A DNA stretch of 56,306 bases from Bolinopsis microptera (GCF_026151205.1 NC_087081.1:16544837-16601142), one strand, 5' to 3'; counted from the stretch's first letter, positions 1 through 11,430 are shown. The notes: generated from the sequence alone by a model not told the origin. Numbers and translations: made by a program.

Positions 1-267
1 TCCAAATTAGATAAAATCTAGCACAGCACAAAGCACTAAATTTCTTCAATTTGTTATTATGAGATTGAATCATTCAGTCAGCAACACTTGCAAATGGAAA
101 CTTACAGGTCCTATTAGATGACAAATGACTTTGCTTGGAACTCTAAGTTCATCTTTTATCTTTTCTTGTTGATTGAGGCCAAGAAATGGTAAGTTATTCA
201 TTGTGTTCATTGTATTATTCTCAGAAATGAACATCACCTAAGAATGGGATTGGAATATTAAATGTTA
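1..267. other. intergenic flank, no gene seen
   Basis: AT-rich sequence with no coding frame, RNA gene or recognisable repeat. It ends where the inverted-repeat element beginning at 268 starts. Confidence 0.5.
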
Positions 268-1969
268 CGGGTAAACCGCCCCTAAAACGTCACCTGTTTT
301 TTGGGCCCAGATTGCTGAGTTAGGGCTAAATTTACAGGGTTCTGAAGTGTCTAGGAATAATATTTAAACCTTTTTCTAGCCTGCCAGGAAGATTTGGAAA
401 TTTGAAAATAAAATCAGGTACAATTTTTTTGACGTTGAAATGGAGTCACTTTTAAAACACCACCCCTAAAATGTCAACTCTATATGTGTGATAATTACAA
501 AATGTACAGGAGGCCTGATTTATATTTTGTCACTAGTACTATTTGTTTTGTCTTATTAAAACATTAAGCTACTTGAAAACATTCACTCACTAAAGGAAGT
601 ACCTCAAAACCGTAATCACCCCCTAAAATGTCACGTGCACCACCCCTAAGACGTCAGCTAAAACAGGTTGTGTAGCACTTGACAGAATATATATATAATA
701 TACTTGACAGAATGTTGCTCAATTATTAATTTTAACCACTTCTGGGACAAATATAACCTATTTCTGAGAGGTGTCGACCAGAATTTCTCTCTCTGTTGAA
801 AAAAAATGGTGGAATTTAGTCAATTTACTTTTTGCGACATTTTGGGGACTTTTTTTTTCAATACCCAGAACTTACGGCAAAACAGTAACTCAGTCAACAA
901 AATTTACACCTGTAGTTAGATTATCTAGTTATAAACTAACGATTGGCACAAAAGAAATGAATTCAATGTGATTTTAACCTTGTGCAAATTGCATGTTTTA
1001 ATTGCATTTTTTGGGATTTTTAACATCATCCTGCATTTTGGCAATTTTAGTGACCTGCTCGTTAACTAAGCCAACCCAGTAATCGATCTGACCTTCTCTT
1101 ATAGACTAGATTTGACTGCTTTTAGCAAAATTGAATGTCAAAAACTACGGTTTTTGGTACTTACTAGTTTATGGTTAACCTATGATATGCCCCCTAAAAT
1201 GTCATTTTTTTCTCCCCTTAAATGTCAAATTTGTATTTTGTTCGCATGGTGTTAGAATTAGAATTAGAATTAAATTTGGTGTGCGATAATAGCTCTTGTT
1301 TTGGCACTTGTTAATTATTAACATCAACTATTAACGAAATGTGAGTATGCATTGCATCTTAGGAAAAGCCTGAGTAATTTGATCAGGTTAAAATGACATT
1401 TTAGTGGGGATAATTAGACATTTTAGGGGATGTTTATTGCAATTAATAAAATAAAACTAATTCCTTGAGCTGCCAAAGCTTTCTAATATTACCATTAGAT
1501 GCTAAATATGATGTTTAATAGGCTGGTACCTCCATTTTATGGTGCTTGTAGTCTCGAAGCCAGAATCTGATAAAATGACATTTTAGGGGGCGGCCAGGTG
1601 ACCTTTTAGGGGAGGGTAGTAATATTGAGTAATGTATAACTTTCCATATCTCCAGTCATATGTACAAAGTTGCTAAAATATGTAAATATCACTATAGCTA
1701 TCCTAGACCAAAACTGAGTTAATATTAATGAATTCCAGAGTTATAAAATTGCGCGCTTTTTTGCAAAAGTAAAAAATTCGTACAAAGTGAAAAAAATGCC
1801 CTTGTGGCATCATTTAGATTCAATTTCAGGATGTGGCAGGGTCTGAATGATATTTTTTTATGTTTAGGAGTTACAAATGATTAGGTAAGATACTTTCTAA
1901 GAAGATGGGATCCAATCAATCAAGAGTGGCGTTTTAGGGGTGGCTGACATTTTAGGGGCGGTTTACCCG
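268..1969. mobile_element. Inverted-repeat DNA element with 12 internal CCCCTAAAAYGTCA motifs
   Basis: The ends are inverted copies: CGGGTAAACCGCCCCTAAAA at the left and its complement at the right, each flanked by TA, as expected of a Tc1/mariner-like insertion. The 14-bp motif CCCCTAAAAYGTCA recurs six times in forward orientation in the left half (about 279, 463, 620, 643, 1191, 1214) and six times inverted in the right half (about 1394, 1416, 1576, 1599, 1927, 1944). Some copies differ by one or two bases. No transposase frame is present, so the element looks non-autonomous. The motif arrays could be transposase-binding iterons; that is inference from their symmetrical placement. The superfamily is not certain. 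Confidence 0.7.
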
Positions 1970-2128
1970 TAAGTTATTATACTAGATGTTTTATATATAC
2001 AATGTTTTATTTACAAAACACTATAGACACATTTTGTATTTCTGTATTCTAATTCTTATAGACAGTCAGCCGTCTGGACAAGGAAAAGGTGAACTTTCTA
2101 GTACAAATTGAAATAATACAAGTGACAT

Positions 2129-2420
2129 TTATGAATAGTATGGCAAAGTTAAACCGCCGACTTTGGGGAAAGTAAAATCCCTGGTAAATGAGGGTTTGCG
2201 GGACCCAGGGGGGGGGGCTCGCTTATGGTTACGTTTAGGACTTTTAGAAATTGCACTAAATTCATGTATTGAACACCATATTTTTGACCCCCCCCCCCCC
2301 CCCCCTCCTGTAATTTGGGGGAAAGGAATCACCTGCAGCCAGCAGCTTGGTAAATCAAGGTTTGCGTTAAATCAGGGTTTTACTGTACTATGTTTGCAGT
2401 TTAATATTTTTTATTAATCG
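2129..2420. repeat. G-run/C-run repeat remnant
   Basis: A run of G at about 2210 and a run of 20 or so C at about 2288 lie between repeated phrases of the type GGTAAATCAGGGTTT. The right edge reads TTTACTGTA, a common Tc1/mariner-type terminus. Short open frames across it on both strands encode proline or glycine runs and are not genes. Probably a degraded MITE; the family is not established. Confidence 0.35.
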
Positions 2421-2817
2421 ACAGAAAAATGTGTCACAATTGTGTTTGCAGTACAATACAATGTATCTGTTCTGAAGGGGCATCCTAAGAAGATTCTTGA
2501 TCAGAGCCCCTCTTTATTTAACCCTAAATCACGTTTCCAAAACATTTGGCTGAGTCAATCGAGGAGACATTCACATTACACAGATAATTTGTAATTTCAA
2601 ACAGTTCCAGGGGATCCTTAACTATCTCCCTAGAATAAGTGACACCAGGATTTGAACCACTAGGCCACCTAGTTAATCAGTAAATGTTTACTGTGCAATG
2701 TAGAGATTTACATCATAACTGTTAAATTTTTAGAAAGATACACATCATGATCAGGAGGGGGATCTAATTTAGCCCAAATTTTGATTTTTTTAATTTTATG
2801 ATTTGGTTGTCCCTGTA

Positions 2818-3904
2818 CATTTTGGGGACTTTTTTTCATTACCCAGAACTTACGGCAAAACAGTAACTCAGTCAACAAAATTTACACCTGTAGTTAGATT
2901 ATCTAGTTATAAACTAACGATTGGCACAAAAGAAATGAATTCAATGTGATTTTAACCTTGTGCAAATTGCATGTTTTAATTGCATTTTTTGGGATTTTTA
3001 ACATCATCCTGCATTTTGGCAATTTTAGTGACCTGCTCGTTAACTAAGCCAACCCAGTAATCGATCTGACCTTCTCTTATAGACTAGATTTGACTGCTTT
3101 TAGCAAAATTGAATGTCAAAAACTACGGTTTTTGGTACTTACTAGTTTATGGTTAACCTATGATATGCCCCCTAAAATGTCATTTTTTTCTCCCCTTAAA
3201 TGTCAAATTTGTATTTTGTTCGCATGGTGTTACAATTATCAAATAACGGAGTAGTTCGCTGTTTATTAGTCTCATGATTGAAATACTGATATCTGGATAT
3301 TATCCGGTTGGAAGAGACAAGGACAAGTGAAACAAGGAAGTTAGGAGTAAGGGCAAATTTTCGGCGTCAACGCCATCTTCAGGCTCAAATTATTTGTTAT
3401 ATAGTAGTGTTGAAAGTATTAAAACTTTCAACACTACTATATAACAAATAATTTGAGCCTGAAGATGGCGTTGACGCCGAAAATTTGCCCTTACTCCTAA
3501 CTTCCTTGTTTCACTTGTCCTTGTCTCTTCCAACCGGATAATATCCAGATATCGGTGTTAGAATTAGAATTAGAATTAAATTTAGTGTGCGATAATAGCT
3601 CTTGTTTTGGCACTTGTTAATTATTAACATCAACTATTAACGAAATGTGAGTATGCATTGCATCTTAGGAAAAGCCTGAGTAATTTGATCAGGTTAAAAT
3701 GACATTTTAGTGGGGATAATTAGACATTTTAGGGGATGTTTATTGCAATTAATAAAATAAAACTAATTCCTTGAGCTGCCAAAGCTTTCTAATATTACCA
3801 TTAGATGCTAAATATGATGTTTAATAGGCTGGTACCTCCATTTTATGGTGCTTGTAGTCTCGAAGCCAGAATCTGATAAAATGACATTTTAGGGGCCGTC
3901 AGGT
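2818..3904 (+). mobile_element. Re-inserted internal fragment of the 268-1969 element, with an 18-bp target duplication
   Basis: Apart from one later insertion, this block is nearly identical to 838-1601 of the upstream element. It is flanked on both sides by the same 18 bases, GATTTGGTTGTCCCTGTA (2800-2817 and 3905-3922). The fragment lacks the terminal inverted repeats of its source, so it did not move by normal cut-and-paste. An 18-bp duplication around an internal fragment suggests retroposition by a LINE or templated repair. It interrupts a LINE reverse-transcriptase remnant: the frame resumes at the second copy of the direct repeat. Confidence 0.75.
3233..3553. mobile_element. Foldback element: perfect 130-bp arms with 6-nt loop
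   Basis: Bases 3288-3417 and 3424-3553 are perfect reverse complements around the loop ATTAAA. The uninterrupted site is preserved at about 1249, so this is a datable insertion; GGTGTTA is duplicated on both sides (3226-3232, 3554-3560). Each arm contains CTGAAGA, a short GGCG/CGCC hairpin and GAAA (plus strand 3459-3482; minus strand 3359-3382), which is the hammerhead ribozyme core pattern CUGANGA-stem II-GAAA. The central hairpin recurs at about 21797-21850 next to different sequence. Confidence 0.75.
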
Positions 3905-4467
3905 GATTTGGTTGTCCCTGTATTGCAACTAGCAGAGACATTGATGTTAGGAAAGGCCTTGCTTTGAAAGCCCTGCAGAGTCTAGATGCTTTCTAGAAAT
4001 CTGACATGTCTAGGAAGATCAAGACCAAGATTTTTAGAACCGCAGTGGAACCTGTTCTTCTGTATGGCGCAGATAAGTAAACTCTGAAGAAAGCTGACAC
4101 TAGAGCACTAGACGGGGTCTATACAAGAATGCTACGAATGGTCTTTGGTGTTTCGTGGAAATCTCACACACCAAACTCCGTTCTATACGGAAATATTCCA
4201 CCGGTGACAGGTACCATAAAGACAGAACAACTTTGTTTTGCAGGACATGTGTACCGTCTGCAAGACCAACCTGCTCAGCAAATCCTTTTCTGGCAACCAT
4301 CCTATGGCCATCGGTATAGAGGACGACCACATAAGACCTTTCCGGACGTCCTACAAGAAGATACTGGATTGGATCCTGATAAGTTACGTTGGCTAATGAG
4401 TGATAGAGATAAATGGAGAGAAGCGCTGTCACGAAACTCGTTTCAGATTTCATCTGGATCGACCTAG
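3905..4467 (+). pseudogene. LINE-type non-LTR retrotransposon reverse transcriptase, C-terminal remnant
   Basis: Translation gives the familiar tail of a LINE reverse transcriptase: R-D-I-D-V-R-K-G-L-A near the start, then V-L-L-Y-G-A-D, a T-R-M-L-R segment, F-A-G-H, F-W-Q-P-S-Y-G-H-R-Y-R-G-R-P-H and D-R-D-K-W-R-E-A near the end. In-frame stops after D-A-F and after G-A-D-K show that it is dead. The open part runs from 4129 to 4467. The catalytic palm lies upstream and is missing, cut off by the insertion ending at 3904 and by decay. Two short tandem GGCAGGTA copies follow the frame. Confidence 0.8.
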
Positions 4468-5128
4468 GCAGGTAGGCAGGGTATTGCTGAACTGCATAAC
4501 AATAAACAACTGCTTACTGCAGACAGTGCTCCAGCAATGTAAAACTTTTGACTAAATGAGGAATACAGCAAGACATCATTAATAATTTGAAAATAGTTTG
4601 GGACAAGCTCTTTAGACACCAATGCAAAACGATCATGAAAGACGTGACATCAACCACTCAGGGACAACTAGAAGACTTCGTTTAAAAAGAAGCTTCTGTC
4701 TAAAAATCGTTTGGCTGTGTGCTTAACAAGAATGTTTTAACATAATATCCCTCAGGTATTAATTTATACTTTCGGCTGCCGACAGATGTCAATGAAAGAA
4801 GGCATTTTAAGACTCTCACTAAAATACTGCACAATGTTGAACGACCATAAATCAAATTGAATCCTACAAATTCGGTTTAGTGTTGGAGAGTCGGACGTGC
4901 CCCAAGGACTACTTGTTGCTGATTCTAGTCAAAGCAACATTCATTACCAGAAGTACGTCTCCAGGATGGAAACGATTAACAAAATATCTCCTAATATTTT
5001 TACTTTGGGTTAGAAGATAACATTGCAGCATAGGCTTTTCTAATCCTATGGACGTCTGCACGTACTCTGATACTCTACTTTTTAAGTAGTTTGATAGTTT
5101 AGAAACTTTATGCACGCCTCCCTATTAG
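4468..5128. other. no gene seen
   Basis: Probably LINE 3' flank followed by unique AT-rich sequence. Short frames on the minus strand (to 5115) show no domain or repeat and no plausible splice context. Confidence 0.4.
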
Positions 5129-5130
5129 TA

Positions 5131-5981
5131 GAGGCTCTTACGGGCAAAAAGACGTGTTTTCTGCTACGAGTTTAGAGACCTAACCGCTAATTGGACACAA
5201 TAGTATGATGTCTAAGGATCGATAATATGTTAAGAAGTATAAATTTGGCCTTATTAGTCACGTGCTATACCAATGCGCGTTTTAAACTTTGACAGTCTAT
5301 TACTCTAAGGCAAATAAAGTAATTATATCCATATTTTGTCAGCAATAAGATCACATTATTTTCTATTTAGTGTGAAAATATGAGCTAGAACGGACATAAT
5401 CTCGCTGAGTTATAGCTGTTTGAAATTTATGATGAACGCGCGGGTGCCAATTGATAACAACTAAATGCTTTTGCGCGTAGTGCGCGTCGAAAATTTGGCA
5501 AAAACGCTTGCGGAGTGACAATATTCAAACTTCGATTAAGTATATGAAGTGGGTACTTCTCGGAAAGGAAAAATTTAGGCAAACACGATGTGACTATTTT
5601 TGGGTTGATTTAATACAACTGCAAAAAATTATTCAAACTTAAAGCAAAAAAGTCAAAATTTTTACCACTTTTTTGGATTTTTACCTCAGAACAAATAGAG
5701 GGATTTGTTTTATTTTTATACAATCTTGTGCGGCTGTCTTTTAGCTATCTTTATGCAAGTTTTGCCGACATGCCAACAAAATTAACTTGCTCAAAATATC
5801 AAAAAACATGGTTTTTTGGCCTATTTTTGGCCCAAAAATCGGTTTTTTGCGATTTTACCCCAGAACAATCAGTCCAATCATCTTGAAACCACTTTCAATC
5901 GATTCTACGGTCAAAAATACGTCTAGTAAGGTGTATCTGGGGTCCCTAACGTATCGAGCAGACAATGCCCGTAAGAGCCTC
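5131..5981. mobile_element. TA-flanked MITE, copy 1 (TIR GAGGCTCTTACGGGCA)
   Basis: GAGGCTCTTACGGGCA at the left is inverted exactly at the right, and TA flanks both ends, as expected for a Tc1/mariner-type non-autonomous element. A second copy lies at 43012-43933. The two match along their length except for a segment of about 70 bp present only in copy 2, between two GTTATAG repeats; slippage between them would delete it. No transposase is encoded; the open frame around 5787 is incidental. Confidence 0.8.
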
Positions 5982-5983
5982 TA

Positions 5984-6597
5984 CAATCATCAATTTTTTA
6001 AGTTTAGTTATCCGATCATTCAGTTGAGTCTACCATGATGACTATATATATCAAATATAGACTCAATTAAGTCCTTAACAAATTGCAGAACAAAACAACT
6101 CCAATCTACTAGTGGGATATTTATCACAAGTAGGGTTTGCAAAGACGTCATAACGAAGCTGCACGCTGCAAATTCTGCATCCACGACACTGAAACTACCA
6201 TGTATATACCAAACGTCGACAAGGGCCACGAAACGTGTTAAAAACACATTCAGCATATGAACTATAAAACCAGCAAAAACACCAATACAGACAACAGAAT
6301 TCAGCCTAATTATATTTACAATTTATGTGGTTTCCTTTTTCTTGTTCCTTTCTCTGTTGTATGTTGTAAAAGCTTACATTACCTAGTTTACCAGTTTACT
6401 GCTCGCTCTTCTCGCCGATGTAGCATGCAGAAGTTTGACCGCGTGCGTGAAAAAAGCGTGCGCACAGGGATTGGCGTGCCAGGTAAAACATAAAAGCTTG
6501 CCCAGTTTGCTCGTTGCTGGTAATTAATATTTATATCATGTGTCATGACTCACTTTCCTCGCGTATACAATATCAATTAGTCATTAATACTTGACTT
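5984..6597. other. no gene seen
   Basis: Short overlapping frames occur on both strands without recognisable domains. The GC-rich dispersed-repeat cluster starts at about 6598. Confidence 0.4.
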
Positions 6598-6863
6598 GTA
6601 GCGCGATGCACTACTTGGCCGCGCCGCGCATCAAATAATTCTTCTCGCAACCACTTCGGTAGATCGGCGAGATGCACCACTGGCCCACTTAACTGGTTGA
6701 CGGATGTTACTCGTCTAAATTTCTTTGAAGTAGCGCGCGCCGCTTTCTTCTCGAAATGGCCCGATGGCAAGTGCTACGAAGTAGCGCGCGCCGGGCCAGA
6801 TCATTAACAATGGTCAAGCCCACTGGGCCTTGCCGCGCTGCAAAGGATTGACATCGTGAATCA
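6598..6863 (-). repeat. GC-rich short dispersed element (family X) interrupted by an 8-bp-TSD-type MITE (family W)
   Basis: The outer sequence begins GTAGCGCGATGCACTACTTG and ends GGATTGACATCGTGAATCAA. Related copies lie at about 7753-7858, 19479-19579, 42738-42845 and 43952-44075. The start resembles a polymerase III A box, so a tRNA-derived SINE is possible, but no good B box was found. Inside lies a 121-bp family W element (6697-6817) with ends TTGACGGATGTTACTCG and TTGACCATTGTTAATGATC. CpG-rich sequence here contrasts strongly with the AT-rich surroundings. Confidence 0.6.
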
Positions 6864-7304
6864 AATGCTTGATATATAAACGTTGCAACCTCTTTTAACG
6901 CGCGCGAAGTGATCTGCGGCATCAGGCATCTATGATCTATTTAAGAAAACGTAAATGATATACTACAAGTAAATTAAAATGTATGACATAACATATATTA
7001 TATATATATCATATATCATATATATAATAATCTTGATCACATATTTCTAGTCGTTTTCACTTAATCGCTCGCGCGCGCTCGCCCAAATTTAAAAAAAATT
7101 CTTGTGAAAAGGCCCGGAGGGTATATGAAAATAGTCTAATTCAGTATATTTTGGACGTTGAATTCGAATCACCTCTGATGACGTAAAGTAAAAATGCAGA
7201 GTTATGGGCAAAAACTGTTTTGGTTACGTGACAGGTTAGTACAACACGAATTCAATTGTTTAGGGCTCGGGTTAGGATTAGGGTTGTAGTTAGGGATATG
7301 GATA

Positions 7305-7402
7305 TTAACGGGTGATACTCGTAAAATATCTGTTCCATATATTTAATTGGACCGTCGACGAGTCCAACTCGGCGCGCGTCCTGGTAGGTTGTAAACCTAC
7401 AA
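7305..7402 (+). repeat. Conserved ~95-bp dispersed element Y, copy 1
   Basis: Nearly identical copies occur at 21923-22014 (minus) and 42642-42732 (plus). The element contains nested palindromes: CGAGTCCAACTCG, GTCGAC, and GTAGGTTGTAAACCTAC as the terminal hairpin. No reading frame is shared. Conservation of a short structured unit suggests a recently active non-autonomous element or a small structured RNA; its class is unknown. Confidence 0.65.
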
Positions 7403-7752
7403 TATGGATAGAGCAAAAACGAGCTCAAAATGCAATTGTTTTTTCCGTAAAAAGCACTAAATGGCGTGAGTATTGCTCTTACCAGAGCCCTCTCGCTTGC
7501 AGTAGCGCGCTCGCGTACAAGTACGTGCGTTACGCAGTAAGCGTATATGGTATAGTTATGGTATACACATGTTTATGTGAAGCGTGAGTAGCTTCGTAAA
7601 AAAATTTACATAGCCATGTGTCTATAGGTACTGCGTGACATACTTGTTTCACAAGTATATAGTTTGCTCTAACCAGATCAGAGCCCTCTCGCTTGCAGTG
7701 TAACAAGCGCGTCACGCAGTACACGTATACACATGGCTATGTGAAGTATATA

Positions 7753-7858
7753 GTAGTTGATTCACGATGTCAATCCTTCGCATCTCGCCGATTTGTGGTT
7801 GCGAGAAGCAATGAAGCATATTGGATGCGCGCGCGGCCCAGTAGTGCATCGCGCTACA
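7753..7858 (-). repeat. Family X short dispersed element
   Basis: Read on the plus strand it begins TTGATTCACGATGTCAATCC and ends AGTAGTGCATCGCGCTA. It is the inverted counterpart of the unit at 6598 and closely matches the copy at 19479-19579. Confidence 0.6.
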
Positions 7859-8046
7859 ACACAAATACTGTACAAGTAGCGGCGGTCGCGCGGTACTGCA
7901 TAAGGGCTTTGGTCAGAGCAAGTGAAAAATAAAGCAAGTTATAAAATCATGTTATTTGTTATTGTTTGTTATGCGTATCAATAATCAAATTAGATGTGCC
8001 TTGGCCTTCGCGGGAATTATAGCCGCCCAAGAAATTAAGTGAATTT

Positions 8047-8229
8047 CCTCCTCCTCCTCCTCCTCCTCCTCCTCCTCCTCCTCCTCCTCCTCCTCCTCCT
8101 CCTCCTCCTCTCCTCCTCTCTCCTCCTATCTCTCTCCTCCTCTCTCCTCCTCGCTCCTCCTCTGTCCTCCTCCTCCTCCTCCTCCTCCTCCTCCTCGTCC
8201 TCGTCCTCCTCCTCGTCCTCCCCCTCCCC

Positions 8230-8277
<48 letters not shown>

Positions 8278-8310
8278 CTCGTCCTCGTCCTCGTCCTCCT
8301 CCTCCTCCTC

Positions 8311-8344
<34 letters not shown>

Positions 8345-8914
8345 TCGTCCCCTCACTCCTCCTCCTCCTCCTCCTCCTCCTCCTCCTCCTCCTCCTCCTC
8401 CTCCTCCTCCTCCTCCTCCTCCTCCTCCTCCTCCTCCTCCTCCTCCTCCTCCTCCTCCTCCTCCTCCTCCTCCTCCTCCTCCTCCTCCTCCTCCTCCTCC
8501 TCCTCCTCCTCCTCCTCCTCCTCCTCCTCCTCCTCCTCCTCCTCCTCCTCCTCCTCCTCCTCCTCCTCCTCCTCCTCCTCCTCCTCCTCCTCCTCCTCCT
8601 CCTCCTCCTCCTCCTCCTCCTCCTCCTCCTCCTCCTCCTCCTCCTCCTCCTCCTCCTCCTCCTCCTCCTCCTCCTCCTCCTCCTCCTCCTCCTCCTCCTC
8701 CTCCTCCTCCTCCTCCTCCTCCTCCTCCTCCTCCTCCTCCTCCTCCTCCTCCTCCTCCTCCTCCTCCTCCTCCTCCTCCTCCTCCTCCTCCTCCTCCTCC
8801 TCCTCCTCCTCCTCCTCCTCCTCCTCCTCCTCCTCCTCCTCCTCCTCCTCCTCCTCCTCCTCCTCCTCCTCCTCCTCCTCCTCCTCCTCCTCCTCCTCCT
8901 CCTCCTCCTCCTCA
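8047..8914 (+). repeat. (CCT)n array, about 290 units
   Basis: An uninterrupted CCT run from about 8356 to 8914, with a TCCTCG-variant zone at about 8195-8350. It encodes long poly-Ser, poly-Leu or poly-Arg frames on either strand purely because the unit is a triplet. It forms the left boundary of the first copy of the tandem duplication that follows. Confidence 0.95.
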
Positions 8915-10644
8915 TTATTACCCCAGTAAGTAGAGTATATAGTAGGAATGCTACATTAGTATGTTGCTATGGGAACAACTCCCAATTTAATTGAATTATG
9001 CTGTACGTAAGCCACCTATAGCTACCTTGATCATTATTTTTCTCCTCCTTAACTACGGTGTAGCACGTTAACAATTAGTTTATACATTTATAAATTGCTC
9101 TTCCAGCATGAGCTTGATTCCATATTGATTAACTTGTCAACTTAATAGTTAATACGTCAAGAGATTTTAAGAAGGAACATATCGATTAAATGGACGTTAA
9201 AGTCTCGCAGGACACACGCTGAAACGTGTAGCTATTCAGTATTCGTTTACTGACAAATACAACTTGAGCTAATATTCGGAATTCTTTTATCTTTCGCTTG
9301 CATTTGTGTCTCATATTACACTTTGGCCGTGTTTTTAATATTTCAACTGGTTGTAATTCTTTGGTATTAGAGCTTGCCCGATTAACTTTTCGGAATTACT
9401 GGCAGGACAGTATCACATTATATACAGTTCACATAAGTTCATTTGACAGTGAAACGTATGCTAAACATCATGCATTAGGACATGAAGACAAGGCTCATTT
9501 TAATTTCTTTAACCATTTTAATTTCTGAAACCATTTAATTTCAACTGATGTCTGGTAAAGTGGTAATAGTTTTTTGGTGTTCGAGCTTGCCTAATCAGGT
9601 AATTTACTTCTTGGAATTTAATTAATTTGATTTCTTTAATTTCTTGATAATTTGATATGATATTTCTTGAATTTGATATGATATTTCTTGATAATTTGAA
9701 AGTATACACCTTAATTCTAGGATTATTGTTGTGAGCGTTATTTGACTAGAGACGCTTTGTACTGATCTTCAGGTATAAAAATCATCCCGGTTCATCATGT
9801 TTCGTCTTTTTCAGAAGAAGGACAGATACATTCTTCTTTTTTTTAACTAGTAAAACTATAGTAATACCCCAATTTACCGCGGAGTTTGGGAGAAAGGAAA
9901 AGGCCGCGGTAAATCGGGCCGCGGTAAATCGGCAATATGTAGGCCTAAAATCAAGCATTCTAAATCATTGTAATCTATCATGGGTACTATTACGGACATT
10001 TTCTCGATACATACTCCGTTATAATATTATTTAAAATTATATATTCTAAATGGTTCTGGCCACACTAATTCTAAGAACTGGAACTAACTTTTTATTGCAA
10101 TTTGCATTGAATTTCTCAAGGAAAGAAAGCCCTTGAAAATATGCAATGTTTTCTCGATAACCACATCTATATACGACATCTGAAGCAACGATTAAAATAT
10201 ACTCTAAACTCCCCTCGTGACCAGACAGTGACATTCCTGTCACAAGCCAGTCATTAATTGACAATCTGCAGCACACTAGTTATTTTCCAATTTTAGCTAG
10301 AATAAATTCAAATCCATGATTTAAACGGAAACATTTAATGGAATATATCCACCGATTATTTGTTCAGTGTATTCTGGCGTTCGTTTGAATAAATGTTTAC
10401 CTGGAATAGTATAATAACATGTTAATTCTAGAGACACCAATGATTTTTTTTAAAAGAAACAAAGTGGGTTAAATTAAACACTGTGGATTTGGATCAAATG
10501 AAACTTCTATTCTCTTAAATAAATGCTACCTTTTCATACAATTTTACCAATGAAAACCCTTTCCTCAGAAGTTTATATTTTAAACTTAAAACACGGAAAC
10601 GGCGTCGAAAAATAAATCAATACATGTTACTCTCATATTGTATG

Positions 10645-10973
10645 CAGGGGCTACATCACGTCTTCAACCCAGGGGGGCAAGGGGCGGAGCCCCTGGTGGG
10701 GGGGCAGGGGGGCGAAGCCCCCCCCCCCCCCTAAAATTTTTAAGGAAATTAGACAATTTTGACGCGTTTTCCAGTACTTGAGGGACACGAATTTACGTGC
10801 AGTGGGGCTACAGAGCATGAGCAGTGGGTGCGAAAACAAAACTGTATACCATAGCCGTCTGGTTTAATGTTATGTTGAAGAATAAATTTTCATGTTTTTG
10901 TAAACTTGTCCCCCAAATCCCAGGGGGGCAGCTGCCCCCCTGCCCCCCCCCCCCCCCGGTGATGTAGCCCATG
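10645..10973. mobile_element. 329-bp MITE with empty site in copy B
   Basis: The ends are CAGGGGCTACATCAC and the inverted complement of CATGGGCTACATCAC. GTATG is duplicated on each side (10640-10644, 10974-10978) but occurs once at the matching position in copy B (13816-13820). The interior has long C and G runs and the phrase GGCGGAGCCCC. The CAGGG start resembles hAT ends, but the target duplication is 5 bp, not 8. Confidence 0.85.
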
Positions 10974-11261
10974 GTATGAGACAAGATAAACGCAAATCAC
11001 ATGACTCACTCTAACATAAACATGGACACCAGGGTGGAACCAAACACAGTCATAAATAATGAACTTGTCAGTACTCAGTATTCGACCTCTACTCAATTAA
11101 CTAACCACATCACACAGTTTCATTTTAACTTTTGTTTAAAGGCGTCAACCTACTTTTATACACATTAATTAATATCTTTTACTTTTAGTTGCTAACATAT
11201 AGCCGTATCCAATAATATAATTACGTCTGATAAGACTTTACTTCAAGATAATATACAGTAC

Positions 11262-11430
11262 CTACCTATGTGACCTATGTTGAGTTTCGTCAAGACTTGA
11301 CGGGGCCATCACATCTTCTGACCACCCCATAGCGAAGTAGAGTCTCGCTCGTTGCGCCAGCACAACAGAGTATATATATATACTATATAAGACTGAAGTT
11401 GCGGATAGCTGATAGAAGTATTTTATTATT
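11262..11430 (+). promoter_or_regulatory. Possible LTR U3/TATA region (copy A; also 14105-14270)
   Basis: The end of each duplicate reads TATATATATACTATATAAGA followed by sequence leading into the array or, in copy B, into 14272-14460. There, CTTGGCGACGAGCC resembles the join between an LTR and a primer-binding site in Ty3/gypsy elements. No gag or pol frame survives, so this is only a suggestion. Confidence 0.25.

Noticed and set aside
7262-7300. Telomere-like GGGTTAGGATTAGGG
   Set aside because: Only a few imperfect units without an array; too short for an interstitial telomere claim.
7305-7402. Element Y as a hammerhead ribozyme
   Set aside because: It has GACGAG and a hairpin, but lacks the CUGANGA start and the GAAA segment required by the core.
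7959-8929. Long poly-Arg and poly-Ser open frames
   Set aside because: They are translations of the (CCT)n array; any frame through a triplet repeat is open.
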